Shown piece after piece: positions 15,609-24,703 of a stretch of 64,000 nucleotides of DNA (position 1 is its first letter; each line of letters opens with the position of its first letter). A program made the translations under genes and the position numbers. The notes under the pieces were generated by a model. That model was not told where the DNA came from. It ran no database searches and was given only the letters and a program-made list of their open reading frames with translations. The DNA comes from Acidocella sp. 20-57-95 (lineage in GTDB: Bacteria > Pseudomonadota > Alphaproteobacteria > Acetobacterales > Acetobacteraceae), in assembly GCA_002255575.1 (NCBI GenBank), contig NCAT01000007.1:43893-107892 (forward strand). The letters run 5' to 3'.

Positions 15609-16852
15609 CAGGCGAACACCTGCTTCACGCGGAGAAGTCCGGTGGCCAGAGCGTCAATTTCTTCCATGCTGGTATACATGGCGAAGGTGGCGCGGGCGGT
15701 GCTGGTCACACCCATGCGGCCCATAAGCGGTTCGGCGCAATGGTGGCCAGCACGCACAGCGATGCCCTGGCGGTCCAGCAGCGTAGCAATATCGTGCGCG
15801 TGGGCACCTTCCATAGTGAAGGAGATAACGCCGCCACGGTCTTGTGCCGCCCCCAGAATGCGCAGGCCTTCAATTTTGGAAAGTGTGGCGAGGCCGTGGT
15901 CAGTCAATGCGCGTTCATGGGCGGCGATGGCGGGAAAGCCGATGGAGAGGACGTAATCAATCGCAGCGCCCAGGCCGATGGTTTCAATAATCGCGGGTGT
16001 GCCCGCTTCAAAACGGTAGGGTGGTTTGGCCCAGGTTGAACGCTCATAGGAAACCGAGGCGATCATGTCGCCGCCGCCGAGGAAGGGTGGCATAGCGTCC
16101 AGCAATTCACGCTTGGCGTAGAGCACGCCGATGCCGGTGGGGCCGTAGAGTTTATGGCCGGAGAAGACGTAGAAATCCGCGTCGATCGCTTGCAAGTCAA
16201 CCTGGCGATGCACCACCGCCTGGCTGCCATCGAGCAGAATTTTGGCACCATGGGCGTGCGCGAAGGCGGCGAGCCGCTCAACGGGCGTGTAGGTGCCGAG
16301 CACGTTCGACATATGGGTGATGGCGAGAAGCTTTACCTTGCCGTCGGCGAATTTCTCTTCGAGGGAGGTGAAGTCCAGTTCGCCGGAATCGGTGATTTTG
16401 GCGATGCGGAGTTCGATGCCGTGGGAATCACGCAGCATCTGCCAGGGGACGATGTTGGCGTGATGCTCCATTTCAGAAATCACAATCGCATCGCCGGGTT
16501 TGAGGATGGCGCGGCCATAGGTGTGGGCGATGAGGTTGATGGATTCCGTAGCGTTGCGGGTGAAGATAATTTCTTCGCGCGAGGCCGCATTGAGGAAGGC
16601 GGCGGTTTTGTCGCGCACGGCTTCGTAAGCGTCAGACGTGCGTTCGGACATCCAATGCAGGCCGCGATGCACATTGGCATATTGCGCTTCCATGCAATGC
16701 ATCATGGCATCAATGACCATGCGGGGTTTTTGGGCGGAGGCACCGCTATCGAGATAGACCAGTTTCTTGCCATGCACGGTCTGCGCGAGGATGGGAAAAT
16801 CCTTGCGGATGGCAGTAACGTCTAGAAATTCCGATTTAAGTGCAGCGCTCAT
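15608..16852 (-). CDS. sufS: Cysteine desulfurase SufS
   Basis: 414 aa group II cysteine desulfurase (aminotransferase class V). The PLP lysine is in VFSGHKLYGPTGIGVLY and the persulfide-forming Cys in VRAGHHCAEPLM. It frees sulfur from cysteine for cluster assembly. ATG 16852 overlaps the sufD stop (ATGA), which is preferred to the GTG four codons upstream. The neighbouring SufU is the expected sulfur acceptor. Confidence 0.96.
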   Translation of the reverse strand: MSAALKSEFLDVTAIRKDFPILAQTVHGKKLVYLDSGASAQKPRMVIDAMMHCMEAQYANVHRGLHWMSERTSDAYEAVRDKTAAFLNAASREEIIFTRNATESINLIAHTYGRAILKPGDAIVISEMEHHANIVPWQMLRDSHGIELRIAKITDSGELDFTSLEEKFADGKVKLLAITHMSNVLGTYTPVERLAAFAHAHGAKILLDGSQAVVHRQVDLQAIDADFYVFSGHKLYGPTGIGVLYAKRELLDAMPPFLGGGDMIASVSYERSTWAKPPYRFEAGTPAIIETIGLGAAIDYVLSIGFPAIAAHERALTDHGLATLSKIEGLRILGAAQDRGGVISFTMEGAHAHDIATLLDRQGIAVRAGHHCAEPLMGRMGVTSTARATFAMYTSMEEIDALATGLLRVKQVFA

Positions 16853-17949
16853 TTGCGGGCCCACCAGGTTTCAATGGCGTCTTCCAGGAAGGTACGCGCC
16901 GCTTCGTGTGTGACTGGCTCGAGCGCTTCGGTGAGGAAGGCGCGGATGAGCATAGCGCGGGCTTGATCTTCCGGGATGCCGCGGCTGCGGAGGTAAAAAA
17001 TCTGTTCGGGGTCGAGCGCGCCGATGGTGGCGCCATGACTGCACTTCACATCGTCTGCGAAAATTTCCAGCTCTGGCTTGATGTCGATTTCAGCGTGCGG
17101 GGATAGCAGCAGCGCCTGGTTCATTTGGTAGCCGTCGGTCTTTTGCGCGATTTGGGCAACTTCGATGCGGCCTTGGAAGACGCCGCGTGCATGGTCGAAC
17201 AACACCGATTTCACGGTTTGGCGGGAGGCGCAGTTCGGGGCTTTGTGACCGACGACAGAGGTGAAATCGGCATGCTGGCGGCCACGCAGAAGTTGCGCGG
17301 CGTTCAAGTGTGTGCTGGCGTTGGGGCCATTTAGATTGGTGTGAAATTCAGCGCGGGAGAGTTTGCCGCCAACCACCAGCGAGAAGCTTTCATAGGCGGC
17401 TTTTTCGGCAATGTCGGCGCGGATGGTGGCGAGGTGAAAGGCTTCAGCACTTTCATCCTGCAAGCGGTAATGGCCGAGTGTGGCACCTTCCTGCAAGGTA
17501 ATGTCGGTCACCGGATTATGCCAATACACCCCCTGCCCCAAGGCAACTTCGATGATGGTGAGTGTGGCGTTCGTACCCAGCACAATGCGGTGGCGCGGGT
17601 GAAAGGCGATGGGCTCGGCGGCGTTGGCGTAGGAGATTAGCATGATCGCGCCAGCATCAATGCCTGCCGGAATGTCGATGGTGATACCATCTTGCGCGTT
17701 TGCCGCGTTGATCTGCACCAAGGGGAGCGCGGAATCATCTAGCACTTTGGCAAAGGGGCCGACGAAATCAGGAGCATTTGAAAGGGCTGCATTAAAGCTA
17801 CCATTCACAAACACGATGCGCGGCAGGCCGAGATCGGGCAGCGGTGCTGAAATCTTTGCCGGTTTTGGTTCAGCAAAGCTGATGGCGGCCAGGGACTTTA
17901 ACTCCGTGTAGCGCCAGGCTTCCAGCTTACGGGTGGGAAGAGCCGTCAT
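16849..17949 (-). CDS. sufD: SufD scaffold subunit
   Basis: 366 aa with an N-terminal helical part and the SUFBD beta-helix core (about 110-340). C-terminal features include KCSHGATIGALDPEQIFYL and RGIPEDQARAML, shared with SufB. It pairs with SufB and SufC in the SufBC2D scaffold. Two bases separate it from sufC. Confidence 0.96.
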   Translation of the reverse strand: MTALPTRKLEAWRYTELKSLAAISFAEPKPAKISAPLPDLGLPRIVFVNGSFNAALSNAPDFVGPFAKVLDDSALPLVQINAANAQDGITIDIPAGIDAGAIMLISYANAAEPIAFHPRHRIVLGTNATLTIIEVALGQGVYWHNPVTDITLQEGATLGHYRLQDESAEAFHLATIRADIAEKAAYESFSLVVGGKLSRAEFHTNLNGPNASTHLNAAQLLRGRQHADFTSVVGHKAPNCASRQTVKSVLFDHARGVFQGRIEVAQIAQKTDGYQMNQALLLSPHAEIDIKPELEIFADDVKCSHGATIGALDPEQIFYLRSRGIPEDQARAMLIRAFLTEALEPVTHEAARTFLEDAIETWWARK

Positions 17950-17951
17950 GT

Positions 17952-18695
17952 TCAGGCGGCTTCCAGCCCGGCATAGCCGTGCGCTTCAAGTTCCAGGGCC
18001 AGTTCCGGACCACCGGAGCGCACAATTCTGCCCGCTGCCAATACATGCACATAATCAGGCACAATATGGTCAAGCAGGCGTTGGTAATGGGTGATGACAA
18101 GGGCTGAGAAAGTTGGGCTGCGCAGGGCGTTCACGCCGTCGGCGACGATTTTCAGCGCGTCGATATCGAGGCCGGAGTCGGTTTCATCGAGGATGGCGAG
18201 GCCGGGGTTTAGCAACGCCATTTGTAGCACTTCGTTGCGCTTTTTCTCGCCACCCGAGAAGCCAACATTGACGTTACGCTTGAGCATATCATCGGGCATC
18301 GAGAGGTTTTTAATCGCGGCACGGGCAAGTTTTAAGAATGCCACGGCGTCCAACTCAGCCTCGCCACGGGCGCGGCGGATGGAATTTAGCGCGGTGCGGA
18401 TGAAGTTGGCATTGCCAACGCCGGGGAGTTCCACCGGATATTGGAAGGCCAAAAACACGCCCGCGGCGGCGCGTTGTTCTGGTTCCATTGCCAGCAAATC
18501 CTGCCCATTGTAGGTGGCGGAACCTCCAGTCACTTCATAACCTTCGCGGCCAGAAAGCACGTAAGAGAGCGTGGATTTGCCAGCGCCGTTCGGGCCCATG
18601 ATGGCGTGGATTTCACCATCTGGTACCGTTAAATTTACGCCGCGCAGAATTTCCTTGTCACCAATTTTCGCCGTTAAATTATTAATATCTAACAT
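17952..18695 (-). CDS. sufC: SufC ATPase of the Fe-S scaffold
   Basis: 247 aa ABC-type ATPase. Walker A is GPNGAGKST (residues 34-42), the signature-like segment is GFSGGEKKRNEVLQ, and Walker B is LAILDETDSGLD, typical of SufC. It drives conformational change in SufBD rather than transport. The start lies just after the sufB stop (TAATATG). Confidence 0.97.
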   Translation of the reverse strand: MLDINNLTAKIGDKEILRGVNLTVPDGEIHAIMGPNGAGKSTLSYVLSGREGYEVTGGSATYNGQDLLAMEPEQRAAAGVFLAFQYPVELPGVGNANFIRTALNSIRRARGEAELDAVAFLKLARAAIKNLSMPDDMLKRNVNVGFSGGEKKRNEVLQMALLNPGLAILDETDSGLDIDALKIVADGVNALRSPTFSALVITHYQRLLDHIVPDYVHVLAAGRIVRSGGPELALELEAHGYAGLEAA

Positions 18696-18696
18696 A

Positions 18697-20163
18697 TTAA
18701 CCTACTGAGCCTTCCAGAGAGACAGCCAAAAGTTTCTGCGCTTCGACGGCAAATTCCATCGGCAGCTCCTTCAGCACATCCTTACAAAAACCATTGACGA
18801 TTAAACCCACCGCGTCTTCCTCAGACAGCCCGCGTGAGCGGCAATAAAATAACTGATCCTCAGCAATTTTCGAGGTGGTGGCTTCATGTTCCACCTTGGC
18901 CGACATGTTACGGCTTTCGATATAGGGCACGGTATGGGCACCACATTGATCGCCGATGAGCAAGCTATCGCACTGGGTGAAGTTGCGCGCCCCGGAGGCA
19001 CCGGGGAGGATTTTTACCAAGCCGCGATAGGTGTTGTTGGAATGGCCAGCCGAAATACCTTTGGAGATGATGGTGCTGGTGGTGTTTTTGCCAATATGGA
19101 TCATCTTGGTGCCGGTATCGGCTTGCTGATAATTATGGGTCAGCGCGACTGAGTAGAATTCACCAACGGAATTATCGCCTTTCAGGATGCAGGAGGGGTA
19201 TTTCCAGGTAATTGCCGAACCGGTCTCCACCTGGGTCCAGGAGATTTTGGAGTTCTTGCCCTTACAGTTGCCGCGCTTGGTGACGAAATTATAGATGCCG
19301 CCTTTGCCCTCGGCGTCACCGGGGTACCAGTTTTGTACCGTGCTGTATTTAATTTTGGCGTCATCGAGTGCGACTAATTCCACCACCGCGGCATGAAGCT
19401 GATTTTCATCGCGCATCGGCGCGGTGCAACCTTCAAGGTAGGAGACACTCGCGCCTTCGGCGGCGATGATCAGCGTGCGTTCAAACTGGCCGGTGTTACG
19501 GGCGTTGATGCGGAAATAGGTGGAAAGCTCCATCGGGCAGCGCACACCCTTGGGGATGTAAACGAAGCTACCATCGGAAAACACTGCGGAATTCAGGGCG
19601 GAGAAATAATTATCGCCGATCGAGACCACACTGCCGAGATATTCTTTCACCAAGTCAGGATGCTCGCGCACGGCTTCCGAGATAGGGCAGAAAATCACAC
19701 CCGCTTTGGAGAGTGTTTCGCGGAAGGTGGTGGCAACGGAGACTGAGTCAAAAACTGCATCCACCGCCACATTCGGCGAATCCACGCCCGCCAACGCTGC
19801 CCGTTCATTCAAGGGAATGCCAAGCTTGTCATACATTTTGATCAGCTCAGGGTCGACCTCGTCCAGCGACTTTGGCTCGGGGCCAGAAGGTGCTGCATAA
19901 TAATACAGGTTTTCATAATCAATCGGCGGGTGCTTGATGCGCGCCCAATCAGGTTCTTCCATGCTGCGCCACAACGCATAGGCTTTCAGCCGCCATGCCA
20001 ACAGCCATTCAGGCTCGTTCTTTTTGGCTGAGATCAGCTTGACGATGTTCTCATTGAGCCCTTTCGGGAACTCATCCATCGCGATATTGGTCTCGAAACC
20101 ATATTTATATTTTTGCGCGGCAAGCGCGTCGACGGTTTCGAGTGTTTCAGTGACAGCAGCCAT
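18697..20163 (-). CDS. sufB: SufB scaffold protein
   Basis: 488 aa, full SufB length. SUFBD core with [20 protein letters not shown] and [18 protein letters not shown] near the C-terminus. It holds the nascent [4Fe-4S] cluster in the SufBC2D complex. The chosen start, ATG 20163, follows GAGGA by four bases; a TTG one codon earlier is the alternative. It lies 7 bases after the Rrf2 regulator gene, so it is the second gene of the operon. Confidence 0.97.
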   Translation of the reverse strand: MAAVTETLETVDALAAQKYKYGFETNIAMDEFPKGLNENIVKLISAKKNEPEWLLAWRLKAYALWRSMEEPDWARIKHPPIDYENLYYYAAPSGPEPKSLDEVDPELIKMYDKLGIPLNERAALAGVDSPNVAVDAVFDSVSVATTFRETLSKAGVIFCPISEAVREHPDLVKEYLGSVVSIGDNYFSALNSAVFSDGSFVYIPKGVRCPMELSTYFRINARNTGQFERTLIIAAEGASVSYLEGCTAPMRDENQLHAAVVELVALDDAKIKYSTVQNWYPGDAEGKGGIYNFVTKRGNCKGKNSKISWTQVETGSAITWKYPSCILKGDNSVGEFYSVALTHNYQQADTGTKMIHIGKNTTSTIISKGISAGHSNNTYRGLVKILPGASGARNFTQCDSLLIGDQCGAHTVPYIESRNMSAKVEHEATTSKIAEDQLFYCRSRGLSEEDAVGLIVNGFCKDVLKELPMEFAVEAQKLLAVSLEGSVG

Positions 20164-20170
20164 CAAATCC

Positions 20171-20626
20171 TCATTCAGCGGTAAGTTCGGCGGGTTGCTC
20201 CGCCGCGAGACGGAAAGCGCGCGGGATGGCGGCTTCCTCCATGTCAGCTAAGGTAATGCCGGTCAGAGCCTCGCGGATGGCGTCGTTCACCGGGTCCCAG
20301 CGGCCTGCCACCGGGCAGAGCGACTGGCTTTCGCAGCCCACCGCCCCATCCACGCAAGAGGCCAGGGCAATCGGGCCATCAATGGCCAAGATCACTTCGG
20401 CCACCGAGATCGCGTGCAGTGGCCGGCTTAGTCGGTACCCGCCATGCGCACCGCGCTGGCTGAGGACCAGACCACTAATTGTAAGCGCTTTCAACACTTT
20501 CGCCACCGTCGGCTCCGGCAGGCCAATGGCGGCGGCGATCCCTGGCGAGGTTTCAACCGACTCAGCCCGGCCCAAGCGCACCAGCGCCACCACAGCATAA
20601 TCAGTTAAACGGGATAGTCTCAGCAT
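20171..20626 (-). CDS. Rrf2-family Fe-S sensing regulator of the suf operon (IscR/SufR-like)
   Basis: 151 aa with a winged helix at the N-terminus ([19 protein letters not shown]) and three candidate cluster-ligand cysteines in [14 protein letters not shown] (spacing C-x6-C-x5-C, about residues 90-103). Such proteins sense cluster status and repress or activate suf/isc genes. ATG 20626 is chosen on family alignment, with GGAG upstream. It heads the operon, so autoregulation is likely. A small dyad GGAC-N7-GTCC (20642-20656) sits just before the start and may be an operator, but the promoter is not clear. Confidence 0.93.
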   Translation of the reverse strand: MLRLSRLTDYAVVALVRLGRAESVETSPGIAAAIGLPEPTVAKVLKALTISGLVLSQRGAHGGYRLSRPLHAISVAEVILAIDGPIALASCVDGAVGCESQSLCPVAGRWDPVNDAIREALTGITLADMEEAAIPRAFRLAAEQPAELTAE

Positions 20627-20694
20627 AATGGCTCCGATTGTGGACCTTAACAGTCCTGATTGAAATGGGCCATGAGAGCCCACCCGTCAACCTT

Positions 20695-21324
20695 TTATCG
20701 GGCGAGATTTTTGATAATGGTTTGGATGTCCTGGGCTGCGTGGGCGACATGGCGGTGCTCCGCTGCACCATAGCCCCAACTGACGAAAATGGCGGGCAAC
20801 CCCAACCCTTCGGCGGCGGCGAGGTCGTTATGATGGTCGCCGATCATGATGGCGTCGTCCACGTTCAACGATGCCAGGGTGGCGGCCAGATGGCGCGGGT
20901 CTGGCTTGCGGTAGGGGGTGGAATTGCCGCCCATGACGGTTTGGAAATAGCCTGCCAGCCCAAGCTCATGCAGTACCGCGCGTGCCGCGGCTTCCGGCTT
21001 GTTGGTGCAGACCCCAAGCCTGTGGCCGGCTGCCTGTAAATTTTGCAGTATTTCTTCGATGCCAGGATAAATCACGGTCAAGGCGGAGGCATGGGCGGTG
21101 TAATAAGTCTCAAACACTTCATAGTCGTCTTCACCCGAAATTTGGCCGTACACAGCAAACGCCTTGCTCAGCAATGCGCGGCCACCATCGCCCACCATCG
21201 GTTTGACCTGCGCGATTGTCAGCGGCGGTAAGCCGCGCTTGGACAGAACATGATTGGCCGCGGCCGCAATGTCCGGCAAAGAATCAATTAACGTACCGTC
21301 CAGATCAAAAATAATCGCGCGCAT
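20695..21324 (-). CDS. gph: Phosphoglycolate phosphatase (HAD family)
   Basis: 209 aa HAD hydrolase. Motif I is IIFDLDGTLIDS (residues 4-15), motif II lies in VCTNKPEAA, and motif III/IV in GDHHNDLAAA. Gph removes phosphate from 2-phosphoglycolate arising from DNA repair or the oxygenase activity of RuBisCO. ATG 21324 is favoured as HAD proteins of this type start just before motif I; there is an in-frame ATG at 21342. It lies 68 bases upstream of the suf operon in the same direction. A broader HAD phosphatase role is possible. Confidence 0.85.
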   Translation of the reverse strand: MRAIIFDLDGTLIDSLPDIAAAANHVLSKRGLPPLTIAQVKPMVGDGGRALLSKAFAVYGQISGEDDYEVFETYYTAHASALTVIYPGIEEILQNLQAAGHRLGVCTNKPEAAARAVLHELGLAGYFQTVMGGNSTPYRKPDPRHLAATLASLNVDDAIMIGDHHNDLAAAEGLGLPAIFVSWGYGAAEHRHVAHAAQDIQTIIKNLAR

Positions 21325-21422
21325 ATTAAGCCATATCTGCAAAGTTTAATTATGTTGTTACAGATTTATAGAGACTTTGTCTCTCGCTTGGCAGGCAAAA
21401 TTTTATCAGGCAGGGTTTTTAT

Positions 21423-22202
21423 ATGATTCAGCCTTTATATGTTTTTTCTGGCCTGCTGGTAGGGCTTTTAGTTGGCATTACCGGTGTTGGTGGCGGCTCG
21501 CTGATGACGCCGCTGCTGATCCTCGTATTCGGCATACATCCTTCAACCGCCGTTGGCACTGATTTACTTTACGCATCCGTTACAAAAACCGTCGGCACCG
21601 GTGTGCATGGGTTCCACCGGAATATTGATTGGAAGATCGTGACAAGGCTGGCCGCCGGGAGCGTACCGTCCACAAGTCTCACCATCATCACGCTCTCATA
21701 TATTGGCGCCACCGGCAAAAGCATGAATGCGCTAATTTCGCTGGTGCTCGGCATTACGGTGATGATCACCGCCGTAACCTTATTGCTAAAGGGGCCAATC
21801 CTGCGCTTTGCGATGAAACGCAATCCAGATTTTGGCGCCCGGTCGCCGGTGTATCTTACCGTTCTAACTGGCATCATACTCGGCGTGCTGGTCTCTATCT
21901 CCTCGGTTGGGGCCGGGGCGCTGGGCACCACCGCGCTGATGTTCCTCTACCCGCGCCTGCCAACCGCGAAAATCATCGGCTCTGATATCGCCCACGCTGT
22001 CCCCCTCACCCTCATCGCCGGGCTTGGCCATTGGTGGCTGGGAAGCATCAACTTCCCCCTCCTTATCTCGCTGCTCTGCGGGTCGATCCCCGGCATCATC
22101 ATCGGCAGCGTCTCAACCCGCCGCATCCCCGAAGCCATCATCCGCCCGCTCCTCGCCGCCGTGCTGATCCTCGTGTCGGTGAAGTTGTTGTACGGGGGTT
22201 AA
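21423..22202 (+). CDS. TauE/SafE-family sulfite/organic anion exporter
   Basis: 259 aa membrane protein with about eight helices. The TauE repeat motif occurs twice: GITGVGGGSLMTPLLILVFG at the N-terminus and the related ISSVGAGALGTTALMFLYPR at about 162-181. Proteins of this family export sulfite, sulfoacetate or similar anions. It stands alone; no sulfonate catabolic genes are adjacent. AGGG precedes ATG 21423. A small hairpin (21370-21384) lies in the upstream spacer. Confidence 0.9.
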   Translation: MIQPLYVFSGLLVGLLVGITGVGGGSLMTPLLILVFGIHPSTAVGTDLLYASVTKTVGTGVHGFHRNIDWKIVTRLAAGSVPSTSLTIITLSYIGATGKSMNALISLVLGITVMITAVTLLLKGPILRFAMKRNPDFGARSPVYLTVLTGIILGVLVSISSVGAGALGTTALMFLYPRLPTAKIIGSDIAHAVPLTLIAGLGHWWLGSINFPLLISLLCGSIPGIIIGSVSTRRIPEAIIRPLLAAVLILVSVKLLYGG

Positions 22203-22205
22203 GAG

Positions 22206-22224
22206 AAGGCCAGGTGGCTCTGCC
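22206..22224. repeat. Decayed copy of the 1875-1903 palindrome at a second convergent junction
   Basis: These 19 bases match the left arm, loop and first right-arm bases of the palindrome at 1875-1893 with one mismatch (T for G). The remainder of the right arm has diverged, so the hairpin is only partly formed. Like the first copy, it starts a few bases from a stop codon between convergent genes (tauE and the Fe-ADH). Confidence 0.7.
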
Positions 22225-22226
22225 TC

Positions 22227-23393
22227 TTACGCCCCGTACACAACCTCATAAAGTTCGACGATTTCGGCATGGCTGGGGATGCGGGGGTTGTTGTTGGGGC
22301 TGCCGGAAGCGAGCGCCTGGGTGGCCATGGTGGATTTTTTGGCGTGCCAGTCGGCGGCAGAGATACCGAATTTTCCTGGTGTTGGAACGTTGAGTTCGGC
22401 GTTAAGCTCGTCGAGCCCATTAACAAGTTTGGCGCCGGCGAGCTGGTCAGCATCGTCCGGGTTCGCGAAGCCGGAAAGGCGGGCGGCTTCGGCGTAGCGC
22501 GGCAGGGCGGCATTGAGGGAGAAGCGGGTGATGGCGGGAAGGAGCATGGCGTTGGAAAGCCCATGCGGAACATGGAAATGCGCGCCGATAGGGCGGGACA
22601 TGCCGTGAACAAGTGCGACAGAGGCGTTGGAGAAAGCGAGGCCAGCCTGGGTGGCGCCCAGCATCATGGCGGCGCGGGCCTCAGCGTTTTTCGGCTCGTG
22701 GAAGGCTTTCCGCAGATTGGCGCCAATCAGCCGCATGGCAGAGATAGCGAGCGCGTCTGAAAACGCGTTGGCACGGCGAGAAACGAAGGCTTCCAGGGCG
22801 TGGGTGAAGCTATCGACCCCGGTGTCGGCGGTGATGCGGGGGGGCACCGAAAAGGTTAGCTCATAATCGACAATCGCGGCGAGCGGTAAGGCGCCCAACC
22901 CAGCGATGAGCATTTTCTCGTCATGGGCGGTATCTGTGATGATGGTAAAGCGGGTGCATTCTGACCCGGTGCCAGCGGTGGTGGGAATCGCGATCAGCGG
23001 CATCGCGGCCATATCTGCCACGGCGGGAACTTTATAGTCGCGCATTTTACCGCCACCGGCGGCCAGGATGGTCATGGCTTTGGCAGTGTCCATCGGCGAG
23101 CCGCCGCCGAACGCAATTAGGCAGTCGTACTTGGCTTCCGCCATGCGGGCGACGCCGTTATCGATAATATCGTCGGTGGGTTCCGGGATGGTGTCACTGA
23201 ACACGCCGAATGCGAGGCCAGCTTCAGCCAGTGGACCGGTCAGACGGTCGATCATCCCAGACGAGACCATGAACGGATCAGTGACGATCAGCGGGTGGGA
23301 GAGGCCCAGGCGGGACAGCAAGGAGGCTGCTTTGGCAACGCTGCCGCCGCCGATTTCCATGATGCGTGGTGATTGGAAGCTGATGATTTCCAT
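22227..23393 (-). CDS. Iron-containing (group III) alcohol dehydrogenase
   Basis: 388 aa. The NAD-binding motif is GGGSPMDTAKAM (about residues 95-106). Metal ligands are expected in DSFTHALEAFV and HGMSRPIGAHFHVPHGLSNA, where three His are visible. These enzymes interconvert alcohols and aldehydes or related hydroxyacids. It is monocistronic and converges with tauE. Its substrate is not predictable. Confidence 0.92.
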   Translation of the reverse strand: MEIISFQSPRIMEIGGGSVAKAASLLSRLGLSHPLIVTDPFMVSSGMIDRLTGPLAEAGLAFGVFSDTIPEPTDDIIDNGVARMAEAKYDCLIAFGGGSPMDTAKAMTILAAGGGKMRDYKVPAVADMAAMPLIAIPTTAGTGSECTRFTIITDTAHDEKMLIAGLGALPLAAIVDYELTFSVPPRITADTGVDSFTHALEAFVSRRANAFSDALAISAMRLIGANLRKAFHEPKNAEARAAMMLGATQAGLAFSNASVALVHGMSRPIGAHFHVPHGLSNAMLLPAITRFSLNAALPRYAEAARLSGFANPDDADQLAGAKLVNGLDELNAELNVPTPGKFGISAADWHAKKSTMATQALASGSPNNNPRIPSHAEIVELYEVVYGA

Positions 23394-23500
23394 GGTGTTT
23401 CCGCCTGATATTTTTGGATTTTAATGACTTATGTTGCCGGTTCCCGAAATACCCGCGGGCACGAGTATGACGGTGAACGGCAACAATTTAGCGAAAAAAT

Positions 23501-23575
23501 TGGTGAGCCCGGTGGGGGTCGAACCCACGGCCATTCGATTAAAAGTCGAATGCTCTACCACTGAGCTACAGGCTC
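23501..23575 (-). tRNA. tRNA-Lys (UUU)
   Basis: Full cloverleaf on the minus strand: acceptor GAGCCTG / CGGGCTC, D stem GCTC/GAGC, anticodon stem TTCGA/TCGAA with loop CTTTTAA (anticodon TTT), T arm GTGGG-TTCGACC-CCCAC. The discriminator A is at 23504 and CCA is encoded at 23501-23503. Confidence 0.97.
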
Positions 23576-23627
23576 TCCTGGGGCTGACAAATAGAATTAT
23601 CCCCGTTTCGTCAATAGCTGCTGACGC

Positions 23628-24194
23628 TTAAGCAGCCATTGTCATTTTGATGATCACGTCCGGGCCGTTCACACGGCCGCTCTGCGGGTCACCTTTTTTG
23701 ATCTGCTGCACAGCATCCATGCCGGCCGTTACCTGGCCAACAATGGTATATTGGCCATCCAGGAAGGTCGCGGGGGCAAAGCAGATGAAGAACTGGCTGT
23801 TGGCCGAATTCGGGTCCTGCGTACGAGCCATGCCGACAGTGCCGGTTAAGAAGCTGGCATCATTGGTAAATTCAGCGGGCAGGTCCGGCAGGGAGGAGCC
23901 CTGGGTGCCGGTGTTGGAACGATCCCCGGTCTGGGCCATGAAGCCCGCGATCACGCGGAAAAACTGGCAGCCATCGTAAAATCCCTGTGAGGTGAGGGTT
24001 TTAATCTGCTGGGCGGCCTTGGGTGCCAGGTCTGGGCGCAGCTGAATGGTCACGGTGCCGTATTTCAGCTCCATCAGCACGGTGTTGGATTTGTCGTCAG
24101 CTTGGGCGGTTTCGGTCATGAGGGATTCCGTGATGAAAGGGGTGGCAGCGGCGGTGCTGATAAGGGTGCGGCGTTTTAACATAGATTTACTCAC
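23628..24194 (-). CDS. Cyclophilin-type peptidyl-prolyl cis-trans isomerase
   Basis: 188 aa from GTG 24194, which overlaps the coaD stop (GTGA). ATG 24182 is the next candidate. The core has FYDGCQFFRVIAGFMAQTGD and the GMARTQDPNSANSQFFICFA active-site strand. The first 25 residues (LKRRTLISTAAATPFITESL) resemble an export signal, yet the later MTETAQADD (ATG 24119) matches the usual start of cytosolic PpiB forms. Location is thus uncertain. It is the last gene of a gyrA-coaD-ppi run. Confidence 0.9.
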   Translation of the reverse strand: MSKSMLKRRTLISTAAATPFITESLMTETAQADDKSNTVLMELKYGTVTIQLRPDLAPKAAQQIKTLTSQGFYDGCQFFRVIAGFMAQTGDRSNTGTQGSSLPDLPAEFTNDASFLTGTVGMARTQDPNSANSQFFICFAPATFLDGQYTIVGQVTAGMDAVQQIKKGDPQSGRVNGPDVIIKMTMAA

Positions 24195-24703
24195 TTTTTC
24201 TGTAGGCGGGCCAAGGTGCGTTCATAGGTGAGCGGCGGCACGAAGGATGAGATATCACCGCCTAACGTGGCGATGTCTTTCACAAAACGCGACGAAATGA
24301 ACTGGTGATGCTCGCTCGCCATCAAAAACACGGTTTCGATATGGGGGTCGAGCCGGTAATTCATACCTGCCATCTGAAATTCGTAATCAAAATCCGAAAC
24401 GGCACGCAGGCCCCGGATGATCATGGTGGCGCCAACCTGCTTGGCGAACGCGATCAGCAGCGATTCAAAGGGCATGACCTCGATGATGATGCCGGTTTTG
24501 TGGGCGATCACATCCGTTTCGGCCCGCACCAATGCGGCGCGTTCCTCGATCGGAAATATCGGCCCCTTGCCGGCATTCATCGCCACCCCGACAATCAACT
24601 TGTCAACCAGCTTGGTGGCGCGGCAGATAATATCCAAGTGGCCATTGGTGATGGGGTCAAACGTGCCGGGATAGAGCCCGATGCGTAATTTGCTCTCAGG
24701 CAT
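24191..24703 (-). CDS. coaD: Phosphopantetheine adenylyltransferase
   Basis: 170 aa. The nucleotidyltransferase motif [17 protein letters not shown] is at the N-terminus and the second motif is [10 protein letters not shown]. It catalyses the penultimate step of coenzyme A synthesis (4'-phosphopantetheine plus ATP). ATG 24703 is chosen from family alignment; it overlaps the gyrA coding end by 8 bases and the ppi start by 4. Confidence 0.97.
   Translation of the reverse strand: MPESKLRIGLYPGTFDPITNGHLDIICRATKLVDKLIVGVAMNAGKGPIFPIEERAALVRAETDVIAHKTGIIIEVMPFESLLIAFAKQVGATMIIRGLRAVSDFDYEFQMAGMNYRLDPHIETVFLMASEHHQFISSRFVKDIATLGGDISSFVPPLTYERTLARLQKK

Noticed and set aside
16154..16825. 223-aa plus-strand ORF inside sufS
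   Set aside because: Shadow of sufS codon usage; sufS is intact on the other strand.
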